A DNA stretch of 64,000 bases, taken from positions 1,178,001 to 1,242,000 of the forward strand of contig NZ_JAGSGB010000002.1 of assembly GCF_020092905.1 (NCBI RefSeq), given 5' to 3'. A program made the position numbers and the translations under genes. This document shows, one piece after another, positions 1 to 10,475 of this stretch. Positions within the stretch are counted from its first letter, which is position 1. The number at the start of each line of letters is the position of its first letter. The notes under the pieces were generated by a model, which worked only from the letters and a program-made list of their open reading frames with translations, was not told the origin of the DNA and ran no database searches. The DNA comes from Pacificimonas aurantium (GTDB lineage: Bacteria; Pseudomonadota; Alphaproteobacteria; Sphingomonadales; Sphingomonadaceae).

Positions 1-404
1 TCCTCGTCGGATTCGACCGGGCCGGAATCCTGACCCTTGGCCGACGTATCGCGATCGACCAGCTCGATGAACGCCATCGGCGCCGCGTCGGAGGAACGGA
101 TGCCCGCCTTCAGCACGCGCGTATAGCCACCCGGACGATCCGCGTAGCGATCCGCAAGGACGTCGAACAGCTTCTTCAGCTGCTGCTCGTCCATCAGCCG
201 CGACATGGCGAGCCGGCGATTCGATAGACCGCCCTTCTTGGCGAGGGTGACGAGCTTCTCGACATAGGGCCGCAGGGCCTTCGCCTTCGGCAGCGTGGTC
301 TTGATCTGCTCATGCTTGATCAGCGCGGCAGCCATGTTGCGCAGCATGGCCTGGCGGTGCGCCGAGGTGCGCTGCAGTTTCTTCTGTCCGTAACGATGAC
401 GCAT
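1..404 (-). CDS. rplQ: 50S ribosomal protein bL17, C-terminus cut by window edge
   Basis: bL17 is a large-subunit ribosomal protein near the peptide exit region. The reading frame starts at an ATG at 404 ([18 protein letters not shown], the invariant bL17 start) and is open for 134 codons to the window edge, so the stop lies outside. E. coli bL17 has 127 residues. The last visible residues are acidic and polar ([15 protein letters not shown]), which shows a C-terminal tail beyond the conserved core, as is common in Alphaproteobacteria. It is the last gene of the alpha operon, 99 bases after rpoA. Confidence 0.97.
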   Translation of the reverse strand, partial: MRHRYGQKKLQRTSAHRQAMLRNMAAALIKHEQIKTTLPKAKALRPYVEKLVTLAKKGGLSNRRLAMSRLMDEQQLKKLFDVLADRYADRPGGYTRVLKAGIRSSDAAPMAFIELVDRDTSAKGQDSGPVESDE

Positions 405-503
405 CTGTCACTTTCCTTCCGGTTCGTGCGGGAGCCGTATCAGGTACTCCCGTCCCGGCGGCGCTTATGAAGAGGCGGCCGCCACTGACCCCTAGGGGCA
501 TGA

Positions 504-1553
504 TCAGCCGAGCAGGTCCTGCTCCAGCTTCTTCGCCATTTCCTCGATATTCTCCGGCGGCCAGCCCGGCAGTTCCATGCCGAGGCGCAGCCCCATGGAG
601 GAGAGGACTTCCTTGATCTCGTTGAGCGATTTGCGACCGAAGTTCGGCGTACGGAGCATCTCCGCCTCGCTCTTCTGCACAAGGTCGCCGATGTAGATGA
701 TGTTGTCGTTCTTCAAGCAGTTCGCCGAGCGGACCGACAGTTCGAGCTCGTCCACCTTCTTGAGAAGGTAGCGATTCATCTGCGCGTCGTCGCTCTCTTC
801 CGTCGTCGCGGCAGCGGTCGACGGAGCGGCCTGGATCGCCGTGGGTTCCTCGAAGTTGATGAAGAGCGCCAGCTGGTCCTGAAGAATGCGCGCGGCATAG
901 GCCACAGCATCATCGGGCTTTACCGTGCCGTCGGTCTCGATGGTGAGCACCAGGCGGTCATAGTCCAGTTCCTGACCGACGCGGGCATTCTCGACCTTGT
1001 ACGACACCTGGCGGACCGGCGAGTAGAGCGAGTCGACCGGGATCAGGCCGATCGGCGCGTCCGCAGCGCGGTTCGCGGCGGCAGCCGTGTAGCCCTTGCC
1101 GGAATCGGCGGTCAGCTCGAGGTTCAACGTCGCGCCGTCGTCGAGATGGCAGATGACGTGGTCCGGATTCATGATCTCCATGTCGCCGGATACCGAAATC
1201 TGACCCGCCGTGACTTCGCCCGGGCCGGTGGCGGACAGCTGCAGACGCTTCTGCTCGCCGCCTTCCATCTTCAGCGCGATCTGCTTCACGTTGAGGACGA
1301 TGTCGGTGACGTCCTCGCGCACACCCGGCAGGGAGGAGAATTCGTGCAGCGCGCCGTCGAGCTTGATCGACGTGATGGCCGCACCCTGGAGCGACGAGAG
1401 CAGAACGCGGCGCAGCGCGTTGCCGAGCGTCAGGCCGAAGCCGCGCTCAAGCGGCTCCGCAACGAAGGTCGCCTTCCGGCGGCCATCGGTGGACTTCGTC
1501 TCCAGGGCGGTGGGCTTGGTAAGTTCCTGCCAGTTCTTTGCGTTGACTGCCAT
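504..1553 (-). CDS. rpoA: RNA polymerase alpha subunit
   Basis: This 349-residue protein is the alpha subunit of RNA polymerase. Two copies nucleate assembly of beta and beta-prime, and the C-terminal domain contacts UP elements and activators. The N-terminal domain spans about residues 1-235 and a flexible Ala/Thr/Ser-rich linker follows near 240-260. The C-terminal domain contains [11 protein letters not shown] from Arg275, equivalent to the E. coli Arg265 DNA-contact patch, so DNA binding should be intact. The ATG at 1553 gives a normal start. A terminator-like hairpin at 1622-1652 separates it from rpsK, so rpoA-rplQ expression may depend on read-through. Confidence 0.98.
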   Translation of the reverse strand: MAVNAKNWQELTKPTALETKSTDGRRKATFVAEPLERGFGLTLGNALRRVLLSSLQGAAITSIKLDGALHEFSSLPGVREDVTDIVLNVKQIALKMEGGEQKRLQLSATGPGEVTAGQISVSGDMEIMNPDHVICHLDDGATLNLELTADSGKGYTAAAANRAADAPIGLIPVDSLYSPVRQVSYKVENARVGQELDYDRLVLTIETDGTVKPDDAVAYAARILQDQLALFINFEEPTAIQAAPSTAAATTEESDDAQMNRYLLKKVDELELSVRSANCLKNDNIIYIGDLVQKSEAEMLRTPNFGRKSLNEIKEVLSSMGLRLGMELPGWPPENIEEMAKKLEQDLLG

Positions 1554-1621
1554 GTAGTCCTGTTCCCTTCGGGAGAGTATATTCTAGGCCGGCGCCGCGG
1601 GCGTCCCCGCCAGTGCCGGTT

Positions 1622-1652
1622 GGTCAGAAAAGGACCGCGCCTGGCGCGGCCC
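1622..1652 (-). terminator. Terminator-like hairpin between rpsK and rpoA
   Basis: On the minus strand an 8-base-pair GC-rich stem (1645-1652 with 1632-1639, one G-T pair, small loop) is followed directly by TTTTCTGA. This has the form of an intrinsic terminator, but rpoA and rplQ lie downstream in the same operon. It may therefore act as a partial terminator or attenuator. No promoter was recognised between the hairpin and rpoA. Confidence 0.55.
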
Positions 1653-1673
1653 GGAATTTTCCGAACCGGCGGA

Positions 1674-2063
1674 TCAGACGCGGCGGCGCTTGGGCGGGCG
1701 GACACCGTTATGCGGAATCGGCGTCACGTCGCGAATGGCCGTGATGGTGAACCCGATGGCACTCAGCGCGCGAAGCGCGGACTCGCGCCCGGACCCGGGA
1801 CCGCGAACCTCGACCTCGAGCGTCCGCATGCCATGCTCCTGCGCCTTGCGGCCGGCATCCTCGGCGGCAACCTGAGCGGCATAGGGAGTCGACTTGCGGC
1901 TGCCCTTGAAGCCCATCATGCCGGCGGACGACCAGCTGATGGCATTGCCCTGCGCATCGGTGATGGTGACCATCGTGTTGTTGAAGCTGGCGTTCACGTG
2001 GGCGACGCCAGAAGTGATGTTCTTGCGCTCGCGACGGCGAACGCGCTGCGGTTCTCTTGCCAT
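1674..2063 (-). CDS. rpsK: 30S ribosomal protein uS11
   Basis: uS11 lies on the platform of the 30S subunit next to bS6, uS7 and 16S rRNA. The 129-residue product contains the family core ([16 protein letters not shown]) and ends with the typical basic tail RPPKRRRV. E. coli uS11 has 129 residues. The gene starts with ATG at 2063, 12 bases after the rpsM stop, and is co-transcribed with rpsM. The downstream 120-base gap to rpoA contains the terminator-like hairpin. Confidence 0.98.
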   Translation of the reverse strand: MAREPQRVRRRERKNITSGVAHVNASFNNTMVTITDAQGNAISWSSAGMMGFKGSRKSTPYAAQVAAEDAGRKAQEHGMRTLEVEVRGPGSGRESALRALSAIGFTITAIRDVTPIPHNGVRPPKRRRV

Positions 2064-2075
2064 GTCGAGCTTGCC

Positions 2076-2444
2076 TTACTTCTTCTTGCCGGCGATCGGC
2101 TTTGCCTTACCCTTACGGGTACGCGCATTCGTGTGGGTGCGCTGACCGCGGACCGGAAGGCCGCGGCGGTGGCGAAGGCCGCGATAGGACGCAAGGTCCA
2201 TCAGCCGCTTGATGTTCATCGACCGCTCGCGGCGCAGGTCGCCTTCCACCGTAAGCTCGGAATCGATGAGCTCGCGGATGCGAATGACTTCCTGGTCGGT
2301 CAGGTCCTGGACCCGGCGCTCGCGCGCGATGTCCAGCTTCTTGACGATATCGAGCGCAGTGGTGCGACCGATGCCGTGAATGTAGGTAAGGGCAATCTCG
2401 ACGCGCTTATTCGTCGGGATGTTAACGCCCGCAATACGTGCCAC
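2076..2444 (-). CDS. rpsM: 30S ribosomal protein uS13, GTG start
   Basis: uS13 sits in the 30S head and contacts uL5 across the subunit interface. The 122-residue product begins [14 protein letters not shown] and has the basic C-terminus expected for the family ([15 protein letters not shown]). The start codon at 2444 is GTG, chosen because the conserved N-terminus begins there and GAGGAGA lies about nine bases upstream. The gene follows adk after an unusually long 374-base gap containing a promoter candidate, so it probably starts its own transcript. Confidence 0.98.
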   Translation of the reverse strand: MARIAGVNIPTNKRVEIALTYIHGIGRTTALDIVKKLDIARERRVQDLTDQEVIRIRELIDSELTVEGDLRRERSMNIKRLMDLASYRGLRHRRGLPVRGQRTHTNARTRKGKAKPIAGKKK

Positions 2445-2818
2445 TCGTCTGGTCTCCTCAGCTCCACAGGCCGTGCTGGGCGTGCGCGGCCTATCTCAAA
2501 GCATTGCACCGGCAAAGGCGCCCATAGGAACGGGGCCGGCCGGTGCGAACGAATCTATTGTGTTCCGGAATGATCGGAAGTACGCGAAATAGGAGGCGGC
2601 CCGAACAAAGTCAAGCCGCAGCGCCGCCGATCAGCGGGCATTTCCAGACCCTACCCCGAATGAACCGCCGACGTAAAGACCCCAGACGGTCGGACCCGAG
2701 AGTCCTGCACCCTGCCGCACCGCTTCGGCCACCCTCAACAGCCTACCAATCTGTTCTGATGGAACGCTGGGAACCTACGAAGAGGCCCTCGAGGTCGGAA
2801 GCGCCGAAACCGCCGCGC
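2445..2818. other. 374-base gap between rpsM and adk
   Basis: No gene could be supported here on either strand. On the minus strand the gap holds a sigma70-like promoter (2586-2614) followed by a leader of roughly 135 bases ending in the rpsM Shine-Dalgarno sequence. The part next to adk has no hairpin with a T-run, so no terminator for secY-adk was recognised. Confidence 0.6.
2586..2614 (-). promoter_or_regulatory. Sigma70-like promoter for rpsM-rpsK
   Basis: On the minus strand TTGACT (2609-2614) is separated by exactly 17 bases from TATTTC (2586-2591). The -35 box is near consensus and the -10 box is weak. It lies about 140 bases upstream of rpsM, inside the only large gap of the alpha operon. 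This supports a separate start for rpsM-rpsK-rpoA-rplQ. Confidence 0.5.
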
Positions 2819-3462
2819 TCAGCTGCCGAGCACCTCGACGATACTGCTGTGAACTTCCTCCATCGACGCCATGCCGTCGACGCGGCTGACCATGTCCTTG
2901 CCCTCGTAGAAGGGAAGGATGGGAGCCGTCTTCGCGCGATACTCCTGCAGCCGGGTACGGACGGTCTCTGCATTGTCGTCGGGCCGACGCTTGAAGACTT
3001 CGCCGCCACAGATATCGCATTTGCCCTCGACGGAGGGCAGCTTGTGCTTGTCGTGATAGCCTTCGCCGCAATTCGCACAGGTGAACCGGCCCTCGACACG
3101 CTCGACCAAAGCCTGCTCGTCGACCTTGAGCTCTATGACATGGTCGAGGGTCATGCCCTTTTTCGCGAGCATTTCCTCGAGCATCTGCGCCTGTTTTTCG
3201 GTGCGCGGAAAACCGTCGAGAATGAAGCCGCGCTTCACGTCGTCGGCGTCGAGACGTTCGGAGATGATGCCGGCAACGATCTCGTCCGACACCAGCTCGC
3301 CGCGCTCCATGACCGCCTTCGCCTTCACGCCCACCGGCGTCTCGGCGTTGACCGCGGCGCGCAGCATGTCGCCCGTGGACAGCTGCACCATGCCCCGCTC
3401 GCGCTCCAGCAGCGAAGCCTGGGTCCCCTTCCCTGCGCCCGGAGGCCCAAGCAGTATAATAT

Positions 3463-3466
<4 letters not shown>
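2819..3466 (-). CDS. adk: Adenylate kinase, zinc-type LID
   Basis: Adenylate kinase interconverts ATP plus AMP with two ADP in the cytoplasm. The 215-residue protein has the P-loop GPPGAGKGT at residues 7-15. Its long LID domain carries two CxxC pairs (CANC and CDIC), which bind zinc in many bacterial adenylate kinases. The start is GTG at 3466 and overlaps the secY stop as GTGA, with AAGGGG upstream inside secY, so it is translationally coupled to secY. The secY-adk-rpsM order is typical of Alphaproteobacteria. Confidence 0.97.
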
Positions 3467-4854
<1,388 letters not shown>

Positions 4855-4892
4855 GAAGTTTAAGGAACCCCGCTAGATGATCAGCGATACAT

Positions 4893-5007
4893 AGGAGCGG
4901 CGGACTAGGTACGCCAGCGCCGCTCCTTCACAGTGCCTTGGCAGGCCGGCTGTTGCCGGTCCTCCTCCCCATAGCGAGAAGGCCCGCCCGGTTTTCCCGG
5001 ACGGGCC
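4893..5007 (-). promoter_or_regulatory. Structured leader between rplO and secY (three hairpins)
   Basis: Read on the minus strand, three hairpins follow rplO. The first (4981-5007) is an 11-base-pair stem with one mismatch and a GAAAA loop, followed by a weak TTCTCG stretch. The second (4946-4959) is a perfect 5-base-pair stem with a four-base loop. The third (4893-4902 with 4918-4927) is a perfect 10-base-pair stem with a 15-base loop, ending 38 bases before the secY ATG. They could attenuate, stabilise or terminate the spc transcript ahead of secY. Confidence 0.5.
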
Positions 5008-5017
5008 CTCGCCAAGA

Positions 5018-5503
5018 CTATTCGCTCTTGTCGTTCTTCGTCTTCGGACCGATGGTCTGGCTGACCGAGCCTCCGGCCTTCTCAACCGCCGCGACCGCGC
5101 CCTTGGTGGCGCGCGCAACGGTCAGTTCGACCTTCGCCTTCAGTTCGCCCTTACCCATCAGGCTGACGCCGTCACGGCCGCCGCGCACGATGCCCGCGCC
5201 GCGCAGGTCGTCCTCGCCCAACTTGCCTTCCTTCAGCTTGCCGGAGTCGATGGCGGCCTGCAGCTTGCCGACGTTGAGTTCGGCATAGTCGCGCCCGAAC
5301 GGATTGTTGAAGCCGCGCTTCGGGATTCGCATGTGAAGCGGCATCTGACCGCCTTCGAAGCCCTTGATGGCGACGCCCGAACGGCTCTTCTGGCCCTTCA
5401 TGCCGCGCCCGGCGGTCTTGCCCTTGCCGCTGCCTTCGCCGCGGCCAACCCGCATGCGGCTCTTACGCGCGCCGGGATTATCCTTGAGGTCGGAAATCTT
5501 CAT
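5018..5503 (-). CDS. rplO: 50S ribosomal protein uL15
   Basis: uL15 is a late-assembling large-subunit protein. The start at the ATG at 5503 ([14 protein letters not shown]) was preferred to an upstream in-frame ATG because it matches the family start; this gives 161 residues. The Gly/Lys/Arg-rich segment [17 protein letters not shown] near residues 17-33 is the family rRNA-binding extension. The C-terminal globular domain is present. It follows rpmD by 68 bases and ends the continuous ribosomal part of the spc operon before secY. Confidence 0.97.
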   Translation of the reverse strand: MKISDLKDNPGARKSRMRVGRGEGSGKGKTAGRGMKGQKSRSGVAIKGFEGGQMPLHMRIPKRGFNNPFGRDYAELNVGKLQAAIDSGKLKEGKLGEDDLRGAGIVRGGRDGVSLMGKGELKAKVELTVARATKGAVAAVEKAGGSVSQTIGPKTKNDKSE

Positions 5504-5571
5504 AAGTCTGCACTCGCTTTCGCTGTTGTTCGCGCTGGAATGGACGCCCCCCCACAAGAGGGGCCGGATGA

Positions 5572-5766
5572 TCAGTCTTCGACGACCTGCACCAGGTGCG
5601 GTATGGCTGCAACCATACCGCGCACGGCCGGAGTGTCCTCCAGCTCGACGACCTTGTGCATCTTGCCGAGGCCGAGACCCGAAAGGGTCTTGCGCTGTTC
5701 CTTCGGGCGGCGGATCGGCGAACCGACCTGCTTCACCTTGATCGTCTGTGTCTTCTTGGCAGCCAT
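5572..5766 (-). CDS. rpmD: 50S ribosomal protein uL30
   Basis: uL30 is a small protein that binds domain II of 23S rRNA. The 64-residue product contains the family pattern [19 protein letters not shown] and [17 protein letters not shown]. coli uL30 has 59 residues, so the length is normal. The ATG at 5766 lies six bases after the rpsE stop, which indicates operon translation with rpsE and rplO. Confidence 0.97.
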   Translation of the reverse strand: MAAKKTQTIKVKQVGSPIRRPKEQRKTLSGLGLGKMHKVVELEDTPAVRGMVAAIPHLVQVVED

Positions 5767-5772
5767 GTCAGA

Positions 5773-6540
5773 TTACTCCGTAACGGCTTCGGCTTCGGCA
5801 CTTGCCGCCGCCGTGTCCGGCTGGATGTCGTCGCGGCGGCCGACCAGATCGGCGATCTTCTTGCCACGGCGCTGTGCAACCGTCTTCGGGCTGAACTGGT
5901 CGCCCAGCGCCTCGAAGGTTGCGCGGATCATGTTGTAGGGGTTGGACGTGCCGACCGACTTGGTCACGACGTCGGCAACGCCAAGGCTCTCGAACACGGC
6001 ACGCATCGGACCGCCGGCAATGATGCCGGTACCCTGCGGCGCGGACCGTACGTGAACCTTGCCGGCACCGAAACGGCCATAGCCGTCATGGTGCAGCGTG
6101 CGGCCATCGCGAAGCGGCACGCGGATCATGGCTTTCTTGGCCGCCGCAGTCGCCTTGTTGATGGCCTCAGGAACCTCGCGGGCTTTGCCATGGCCGAAGC
6201 CCACACGGCCCTTGCCGTCGCCGACGACCACGAGCGCGGCGAAGCCGAAGCGCTTACCACCCTTCACGGTCTTAGAGACGCGGTTGATGTGAACCAGCTT
6301 CTCGATCAGCTCTTCACCGGTCTCGGCATCGCGATTGTCGCGCCCGCGACCGCGGCCACGACCGCCGTCGCGTCCACCGCGACCGCCGCGGCCACCACCG
6401 CCGCCGCCGGGACCACCGCGGCCACGGCCACGACGACCGTCATGCTCGCTGGGACCACCCTGGGGATGCTCTGCGGCAGGCGTTTCCTTGTTGGGCGCCG
6501 GATCGGCAGCGACCGGCGTCGGGGTCTGTTCGTCAGCCAT
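5773..6540 (-). CDS. rpsE: 30S ribosomal protein uS5 with Gly/Arg-rich N-terminal extension
   Basis: uS5 binds at the back of the 30S subunit near the decoding region and the mRNA entry channel. The conserved part (residues about 78-245) includes [19 protein letters not shown] and [19 protein letters not shown]. The 255-residue protein is far longer than E. coli uS5 (167) because about 75 residues precede the core. These are a Pro/Ala/Glu-rich stretch and then an RG/GG-rich segment at about residues 36-70. No internal ATG lies between the first Met and the core, so the extension is probably translated. Sphingomonads are known to have extended uS5. Confidence 0.96.
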   Translation of the reverse strand: MADEQTPTPVAADPAPNKETPAAEHPQGGPSEHDGRRGRGRGGPGGGGGGRGGRGGRDGGRGRGRGRDNRDAETGEELIEKLVHINRVSKTVKGGKRFGFAALVVVGDGKGRVGFGHGKAREVPEAINKATAAAKKAMIRVPLRDGRTLHHDGYGRFGAGKVHVRSAPQGTGIIAGGPMRAVFESLGVADVVTKSVGTSNPYNMIRATFEALGDQFSPKTVAQRRGKKIADLVGRRDDIQPDTAAASAEAEAVTE

Positions 6541-6897
6541 TTAGAACTCCAGTCCGCCGTCGCGCGCGGCATCAGCCAGCGCCTTCACACGGCCGTGAAA
6601 GATGAAACCACCGCGGTCGAAAACGACCTTCTCGACGCCGGCCTGCTTGGCACGCTCGGCAATACGCTTGCCGACCTCGGTCGCCGCGGCGACGGTCGCG
6701 CCGCCATCGGGACGTGCGTCCTTTTCCAGCGTGGAGGCCGCAGCGATGGTCTGCCCCTGCAGATCGTCGATCACCTGGGCATAGATATGCTTCGACGTGC
6801 GGTGCACGGAAAGGCGCGGCTTCGTCCCGGAGCGGGACTTCAGCGCAGTGCGAACGCGCCGGCGGCGGCGCGCGAAGGGTGTCAGTTTCTCTTTCAT
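6541..6897 (-). CDS. rplR: 50S ribosomal protein uL18
   Basis: uL18 binds 5S rRNA with uL5 and uL25 in the central protuberance. The 118-residue product (E. coli 117) has the basic N-terminus [10 protein letters not shown], the core [17 protein letters not shown] and the C-terminal [20 protein letters not shown]. The ATG at 6897 lies two bases after the rplF stop, and the gene ends immediately before the rpsE start, so the three are tightly coupled. Confidence 0.98.
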   Translation of the reverse strand: MKEKLTPFARRRRRVRTALKSRSGTKPRLSVHRTSKHIYAQVIDDLQGQTIAAASTLEKDARPDGGATVAAATEVGKRIAERAKQAGVEKVVFDRGGFIFHGRVKALADAARDGGLEF

Positions 6898-6899
6898 GA

Positions 6900-7427
6900 C
6901 TACTTCTTCTTGCCTTCCTTGCGGAACACGTATTCGCCGCGATACTTGATGCCCTTGCCCTTATAGGGTTCCGGCTTCCGCCAGCGGCGGATCTCGGCGG
7001 CGACCTGCCCGACCTTCTGCTTGTCGATCCCGGAAATCTCGACAGTCGTCTGGTCCGGGGTCTTGATCTCGATGCCTTCCGGGATGTCGTAATCGACATC
7101 GTGGCTGTAGCCGAGCTGCAGCTTCAGGGTCTTGCCCTGCGACTGCGCGCGGTAGCCGACGCCGGAAATCTCGAGCGTCTTCGTGAAGCCTTCGGTCACA
7201 CCCGTGACCAGGTTCTGCACCAGCGTACGCTGCATGCCCCAGAACGGGCGGCCCGCCTTCTTCTGCGGCGTGACGGAAATTTCACCGTCGTCGATCTTGT
7301 AGTCGATCTCGTCGCGGAGCGGCATGGACAGCTCGCCCTTCGGACCCTTCACCGTCAGCGTGCCGCTGTCGATTGCCGCCGACACCTTCTCAGGCAGCGC
7401 GACCGGCCTTTTTCCAATACGTGACAT
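6900..7427 (-). CDS. rplF: 50S ribosomal protein uL6
   Basis: uL6 is a two-domain large-subunit protein near the sarcin-ricin loop and factor-binding site. The start is the ATG at 7427 ([15 protein letters not shown]), the invariant uL6 N-terminus; the frame is open further upstream but that part is not conserved. The 175-residue product ends with the typical motif [15 protein letters not shown] followed by a basic tail. It follows rpsH by 13 bases. Confidence 0.98.
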   Translation of the reverse strand: MSRIGKRPVALPEKVSAAIDSGTLTVKGPKGELSMPLRDEIDYKIDDGEISVTPQKKAGRPFWGMQRTLVQNLVTGVTEGFTKTLEISGVGYRAQSQGKTLKLQLGYSHDVDYDIPEGIEIKTPDQTTVEISGIDKQKVGQVAAEIRRWRKPEPYKGKGIKYRGEYVFRKEGKKK

Positions 7428-7440
7428 TCTCGCGCTCTCC

Positions 7441-7839
7441 TTAGAAGACCTGGCAGAGGACTTCGCCGCCGACATTCTGTTCCTGCGCCTCAGCGTCGGA
7501 CAGAACGCCCTTGGGCGTCGAAACGATGGTAATGCCCAGGCCGTTGCGGACCTTCGGAAGGTCCTTCGCACCCGAATAGACGCGCAAACCCGGCTTCGAG
7601 ACGCGCTGGATGTAGCGGATCGCCGGTTCACCTTCGAAATACTTCAGCTCAATGCGCGTGAAGGCCTTGTTGCCCTCCGCCGATTCATCGGAAAAGCCGC
7701 GGATATAGCCCTCACGCTCCAGCACGGAGAGAAGGTTCTTGCGCAGCTTCGACGTCGGCGTGACGATCGAATCTTTCTTGGCCTGCTGGCCGTTGCGGAT
7801 GCGGGTAAGCAGGTCCGCAACCGGATCAGTCATAGACAT
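7441..7839 (-). CDS. rpsH: 30S ribosomal protein uS8
   Basis: uS8 is a primary 16S rRNA-binding protein; in E. coli it represses the spc operon by binding the rplE region of the mRNA. The 132-residue product begins [17 protein letters not shown] and ends with [22 protein letters not shown], matching the family. Its order between rpsN and rplF is standard. Whether the same autoregulation works here cannot be judged from the sequence alone. Confidence 0.98.
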   Translation of the reverse strand: MSMTDPVADLLTRIRNGQQAKKDSIVTPTSKLRKNLLSVLEREGYIRGFSDESAEGNKAFTRIELKYFEGEPAIRYIQRVSKPGLRVYSGAKDLPKVRNGLGITIVSTPKGVLSDAEAQEQNVGGEVLCQVF

Positions 7840-7857
7840 GGATCGGTCTCCCTTCTC

Positions 7858-8163
7858 TTACCAGCTCGACTTCGTGACACCCGGGATCAGGCCCTTATTG
7901 GCCAGCTCCCGAAGCATGATGCGCGACAGACCGAACCGGCGGTAATAACCGCGGCTGCGGCCCGTCAGTTCGCAACGGTTCCGCACGCGCGTGGGGTTTG
8001 CGTTCCGAGGGATTTCCGCCATTTTGAGACGGGCGAGGAAACGCTCCTCGTCATCCTTCGTCTCGTCTTCGGCAATCGCCTTCAGACGGGCATATTTGCC
8101 CGCATATTTCTTCGCGAGACGCTTGCGCTTCTCGTTCTTGTTGACTGAACTCAGTTTCGCCAT
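7858..8163 (-). CDS. rpsN: 30S ribosomal protein uS14, zinc-free form
   Basis: uS14 is in the 30S head close to the A site. The 101-residue product is the long form found in most Proteobacteria: it lacks the CxxC pairs of the zinc-binding form and has a single cysteine in [21 protein letters not shown]. The C-terminus [11 protein letters not shown] is typical. It lies 18 bases upstream of rpsH and follows rplE by 30 bases. Confidence 0.98.
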   Translation of the reverse strand: MAKLSSVNKNEKRKRLAKKYAGKYARLKAIAEDETKDDEERFLARLKMAEIPRNANPTRVRNRCELTGRSRGYYRRFGLSRIMLRELANKGLIPGVTKSSW

Positions 8164-8193
8164 GACTTAAGTTCTTTCTTCCTTTCGTCCGCC

Positions 8194-8775
8194 TCAGGCG
8201 GCCTGCTTTTCTTCGGCCTCGGACCGGATGAAGGGCATGTTCAGCGCGCGAAGCAGCGCACGGCCCTCGTCATCCGTCTGGGCGGTCGTCGTCACGATCA
8301 CGTCCATGCCGCGAACTTCGTCGACCTGGTCGTAATTGATTTCGGGGAACACGATCTGTTCCTTGACGCCCATCGCATAGTTGCCGCGACCGTCGAACGA
8401 CTTCGGGTTCACACCCTGAAAGTCACGGACACGCGGAAGCGCGATGTTGATCAGGCGGTCGAGAAATTCCCACATGCGCTGGCCACGAAGCGTGACCTTC
8501 ACACCGATGGGATTGCCCTCGCGCAGCTTGAAGCCGGCAATCGACTTCTTCGCCTTGGTCACGACTGGCTTCTGACCCGCGATCGCCGTCATCTCGGTAA
8601 CCGCATTGTTCAGATGCTTCTTGTCGTCGACCGCCTTGCCGACGCCCATGTTGAGGACGATCTTCTCGATCCTCGGGATCTGCATGTCGTTCGAATAGCC
8701 GAACTCTTCCTTCAGCGCGGCGCGGACCTTGTCCTCGTAAACAGACTGAAGGCGCGGCTTGTAGTTGTCAGCCAT
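8194..8775 (-). CDS. rplE: 50S ribosomal protein uL5
   Basis: uL5 binds 5S rRNA and contacts uS13 in the B1b intersubunit bridge. The 193-residue product contains the family segments [11 protein letters not shown] and [20 protein letters not shown]. It is longer than E. coli uL5 (179) because of a C-terminal tail ending [12 protein letters not shown]. Its start overlaps the rplX stop by eight bases, which suggests translational coupling. Confidence 0.98.
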   Translation of the reverse strand: MADNYKPRLQSVYEDKVRAALKEEFGYSNDMQIPRIEKIVLNMGVGKAVDDKKHLNNAVTEMTAIAGQKPVVTKAKKSIAGFKLREGNPIGVKVTLRGQRMWEFLDRLINIALPRVRDFQGVNPKSFDGRGNYAMGVKEQIVFPEINYDQVDEVRGMDVIVTTTAQTDDEGRALLRALNMPFIRSEAEEKQAA

Positions 8776-9088
8776 TGATCACCTCACCGGATTTCTTGGC
8801 CACGCGGACCTTCTTGCCGTCGCGCACCTCGAAGCCGACGCGCGTCGGCTTGCCCGTCTTGGGGTCCTCGACCGCGACCTTCGACAGCGCGATAGGCGCC
8901 TCGAAGCGGTCGAGCCCGCCCTGCGGGTTCGCCTGGCTCGGCTTGCGGTGGCGCGTCATGACGTTGATGCCAGACACGACGACCTTTCCGTCCTTCGGCA
9001 GAACCTGGGTCACGTCGCCGTGCTTGCCCTTGTCCTTGCCGCTGAGGACGACGACGCGGTCGCCCTTCCTGATCTTCGCGGATGCCAT
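8768..9088 (-). CDS. rplX: 50S ribosomal protein uL24
   Basis: uL24 is an assembly-initiating large-subunit protein located at the tunnel exit. The ATG at 9088 ([20 protein letters not shown]) is the family start; an upstream extension of the frame is not conserved and overlaps rplN. The 106-residue product contains the KOW motif near residues 8-35 and the conserved [17 protein letters not shown]. It lies two bases after rplN and overlaps rplE. Confidence 0.98.
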   Translation of the reverse strand: MASAKIRKGDRVVVLSGKDKGKHGDVTQVLPKDGKVVVSGINVMTRHRKPSQANPQGGLDRFEAPIALSKVAVEDPKTGKPTRVGFEVRDGKKVRVAKKSGEVING

Positions 9089-9090
9089 GG

Positions 9091-9459
9091 TTACAGTACC
9101 TCCGGCGCCAGGCTGACGATCTTCATCAGACCCTTGGCGCGCAGTTCGCGCGTGACCGGCCCGAAGATACGGGTGCCGATCGGCTCCTTGTTGTTGTTGA
9201 TCAGCACCGCCGCGTTCGTGTCGAAGCGGATGACGCTGCCATCGGGACGGCGGATGTCCTTCGCGGTGCGAACGACGACGGCGCGGTGCACGTCGCCCTT
9301 CTTCACGCGGCCGCGGGGCTGGGCTTCCTTGACCGACACGACGATGGTGTCGCCGACGCCGGCGAACCGGCGCTTCGATCCGCCCAGCACCTTGATGCAC
9401 TGCACGCGCTTCGCACCCGAATTGTCCGCGACCTCGAGGTTTGACTGCATCTGGATCAT
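9091..9459 (-). CDS. rplN: 50S ribosomal protein uL14
   Basis: uL14 forms part of the B5/B8 intersubunit bridges and is the docking site of the silencing factor RsfS. The 122-residue product begins [19 protein letters not shown] and ends IVSLAPEVL, the standard length and ends for the family. It follows rpsQ with a one-base gap and precedes rplX by two bases. Confidence 0.98.
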   Translation of the reverse strand: MIQMQSNLEVADNSGAKRVQCIKVLGGSKRRFAGVGDTIVVSVKEAQPRGRVKKGDVHRAVVVRTAKDIRRPDGSVIRFDTNAAVLINNNKEPIGTRIFGPVTRELRAKGLMKIVSLAPEVL

Positions 9460-9460
9460 A

Positions 9461-9775
9461 TCAGGCGGCCTCCCCCTCAGTCAGGGTCTCGGTGTTGATC
9501 TCTTCGGCATCCGACGGCATCGACGCGACGTCCGCGCCCTTGCCGGCAGCCCCGATCACCTTCCACGACTTCGTCTTCGAAATCGGCGCGCATTCCTCGA
9601 TGCGCACGACATCGCCGACGGAGAACTCGTTGTTCTCGTCATGGGCATGATATTTCTTCGACCGGCGGATGATCTTCCCGTACAGCGGGTGCTTCACCTT
9701 CCGCTCGATAAGAACGGTGACGGTCTTGTCGGTTTTGTCGGACACAACCGGTCCGGCCATGATGCGCTTCGGCAT
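9461..9775 (-). CDS. rpsQ: 30S ribosomal protein uS17 with C-terminal extension
   Basis: uS17 is an OB-fold primary binder of the 16S rRNA 5' domain. The core is in residues 1-80 ([19 protein letters not shown] through [12 protein letters not shown]). The 104-residue protein is about 20 residues longer than E. coli uS17 owing to an Ala/Asp/Glu-rich tail ([19 protein letters not shown]). The gene follows rpmC by four bases. Confidence 0.97.
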   Translation of the reverse strand: MPKRIMAGPVVSDKTDKTVTVLIERKVKHPLYGKIIRRSKKYHAHDENNEFSVGDVVRIEECAPISKTKSWKVIGAAGKGADVASMPSDAEEINTETLTEGEAA

Positions 9776-9779
9776 GTCC

Positions 9780-9986
9780 TTATCCTTCCGCCTGAGCGGT
9801 CTTGCGCTCGTTCTGCAGCGTCCTGATCTGCGCGATGGTACGACGCACCTCGCGGACGCGGCTCGGTTTCTCGAGCTGACCCGTCGCCGACTGGAAGCGC
9901 AGGTTGAACTGCTCCTTCTTCAGCTGCGTCAGCTCTTCGGAGAGCTGGTCGTCGCTCTTCGATTTCAGATCTGCGATCTTCGCCAT
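9780..9986 (-). CDS. rpmC: 50S ribosomal protein uL29
   Basis: uL29 is a small helical hairpin protein at the tunnel exit, near the SRP and trigger factor binding sites. The 68-residue product has the signature [19 protein letters not shown] and [14 protein letters not shown]. The length is normal. The ATG at 9986 lies two bases after the rplP stop. Confidence 0.98.
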   Translation of the reverse strand: MAKIADLKSKSDDQLSEELTQLKKEQFNLRFQSATGQLEKPSRVREVRRTIAQIRTLQNERKTAQAEG

Positions 9987-9988
9987 GT

Positions 9989-10408
9989 TCAGACCTCCTC
10001 ACCCCAGCGGCGCACGACCTTCGTGCGAATGGGGAGCTTCGCCGCCGCGCGCTCGAAAGCGACCGTCGCGAGGGCGGGATTGACACCGTCGAGTTCGAAC
10101 AGAATGCGGCCCGGCTTCACACGCGCGGCCCAATATTCCGGCGAACCCTTACCCTTACCCATGCGGACTTCCGCAGGCTTGGAGCTGACGGGCACGTCGG
10201 GGAACACGCGGATCCACAAGCGCCCCTGGCGCTTGATGTGACGGGTAATGGCGCGGCGCGCGCTTTCGATCTGGCGCGCAGTGATCCGCTCGGGCTCCAT
10301 CGCCTTAAGGCCGATCGAGCCGAAATTCAGCGAGGTGCCGCCCTTGGCATTGCCATGGATACGACCCTTGTGCGCCTTCCGGTACTTGGTGCGTTTCGGT
10401 TGCAGCAT
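9989..10408 (-). CDS. rplP: 50S ribosomal protein uL16
   Basis: uL16 lies close to the peptidyl transferase centre and the A-site tRNA elbow. The 139-residue product begins [17 protein letters not shown] and includes the conserved loop [18 protein letters not shown]. The length is normal (E. coli 136). It lies 67 bases after rpsC, one of the larger gaps inside the S10 cluster, but no regulatory element was recognised there. Confidence 0.98.
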   Translation of the reverse strand: MLQPKRTKYRKAHKGRIHGNAKGGTSLNFGSIGLKAMEPERITARQIESARRAITRHIKRQGRLWIRVFPDVPVSSKPAEVRMGKGKGSPEYWAARVKPGRILFELDGVNPALATVAFERAAAKLPIRTKVVRRWGEEV

Positions 10409-10475
10409 TTATTTAGCCTTCTGACAGGAAAAGAGGTCCTCGATCAGGCCAGCAGCCGCGGTATGGTCTTTCGAC

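Noticed and set aside
1146-2573. 475-codon plus-strand frame opposite rpoA, rpsK and rpsM
   Set aside because: Antisense shadow of highly conserved genes; composition is Arg/Ala/Leu-rich without domains.
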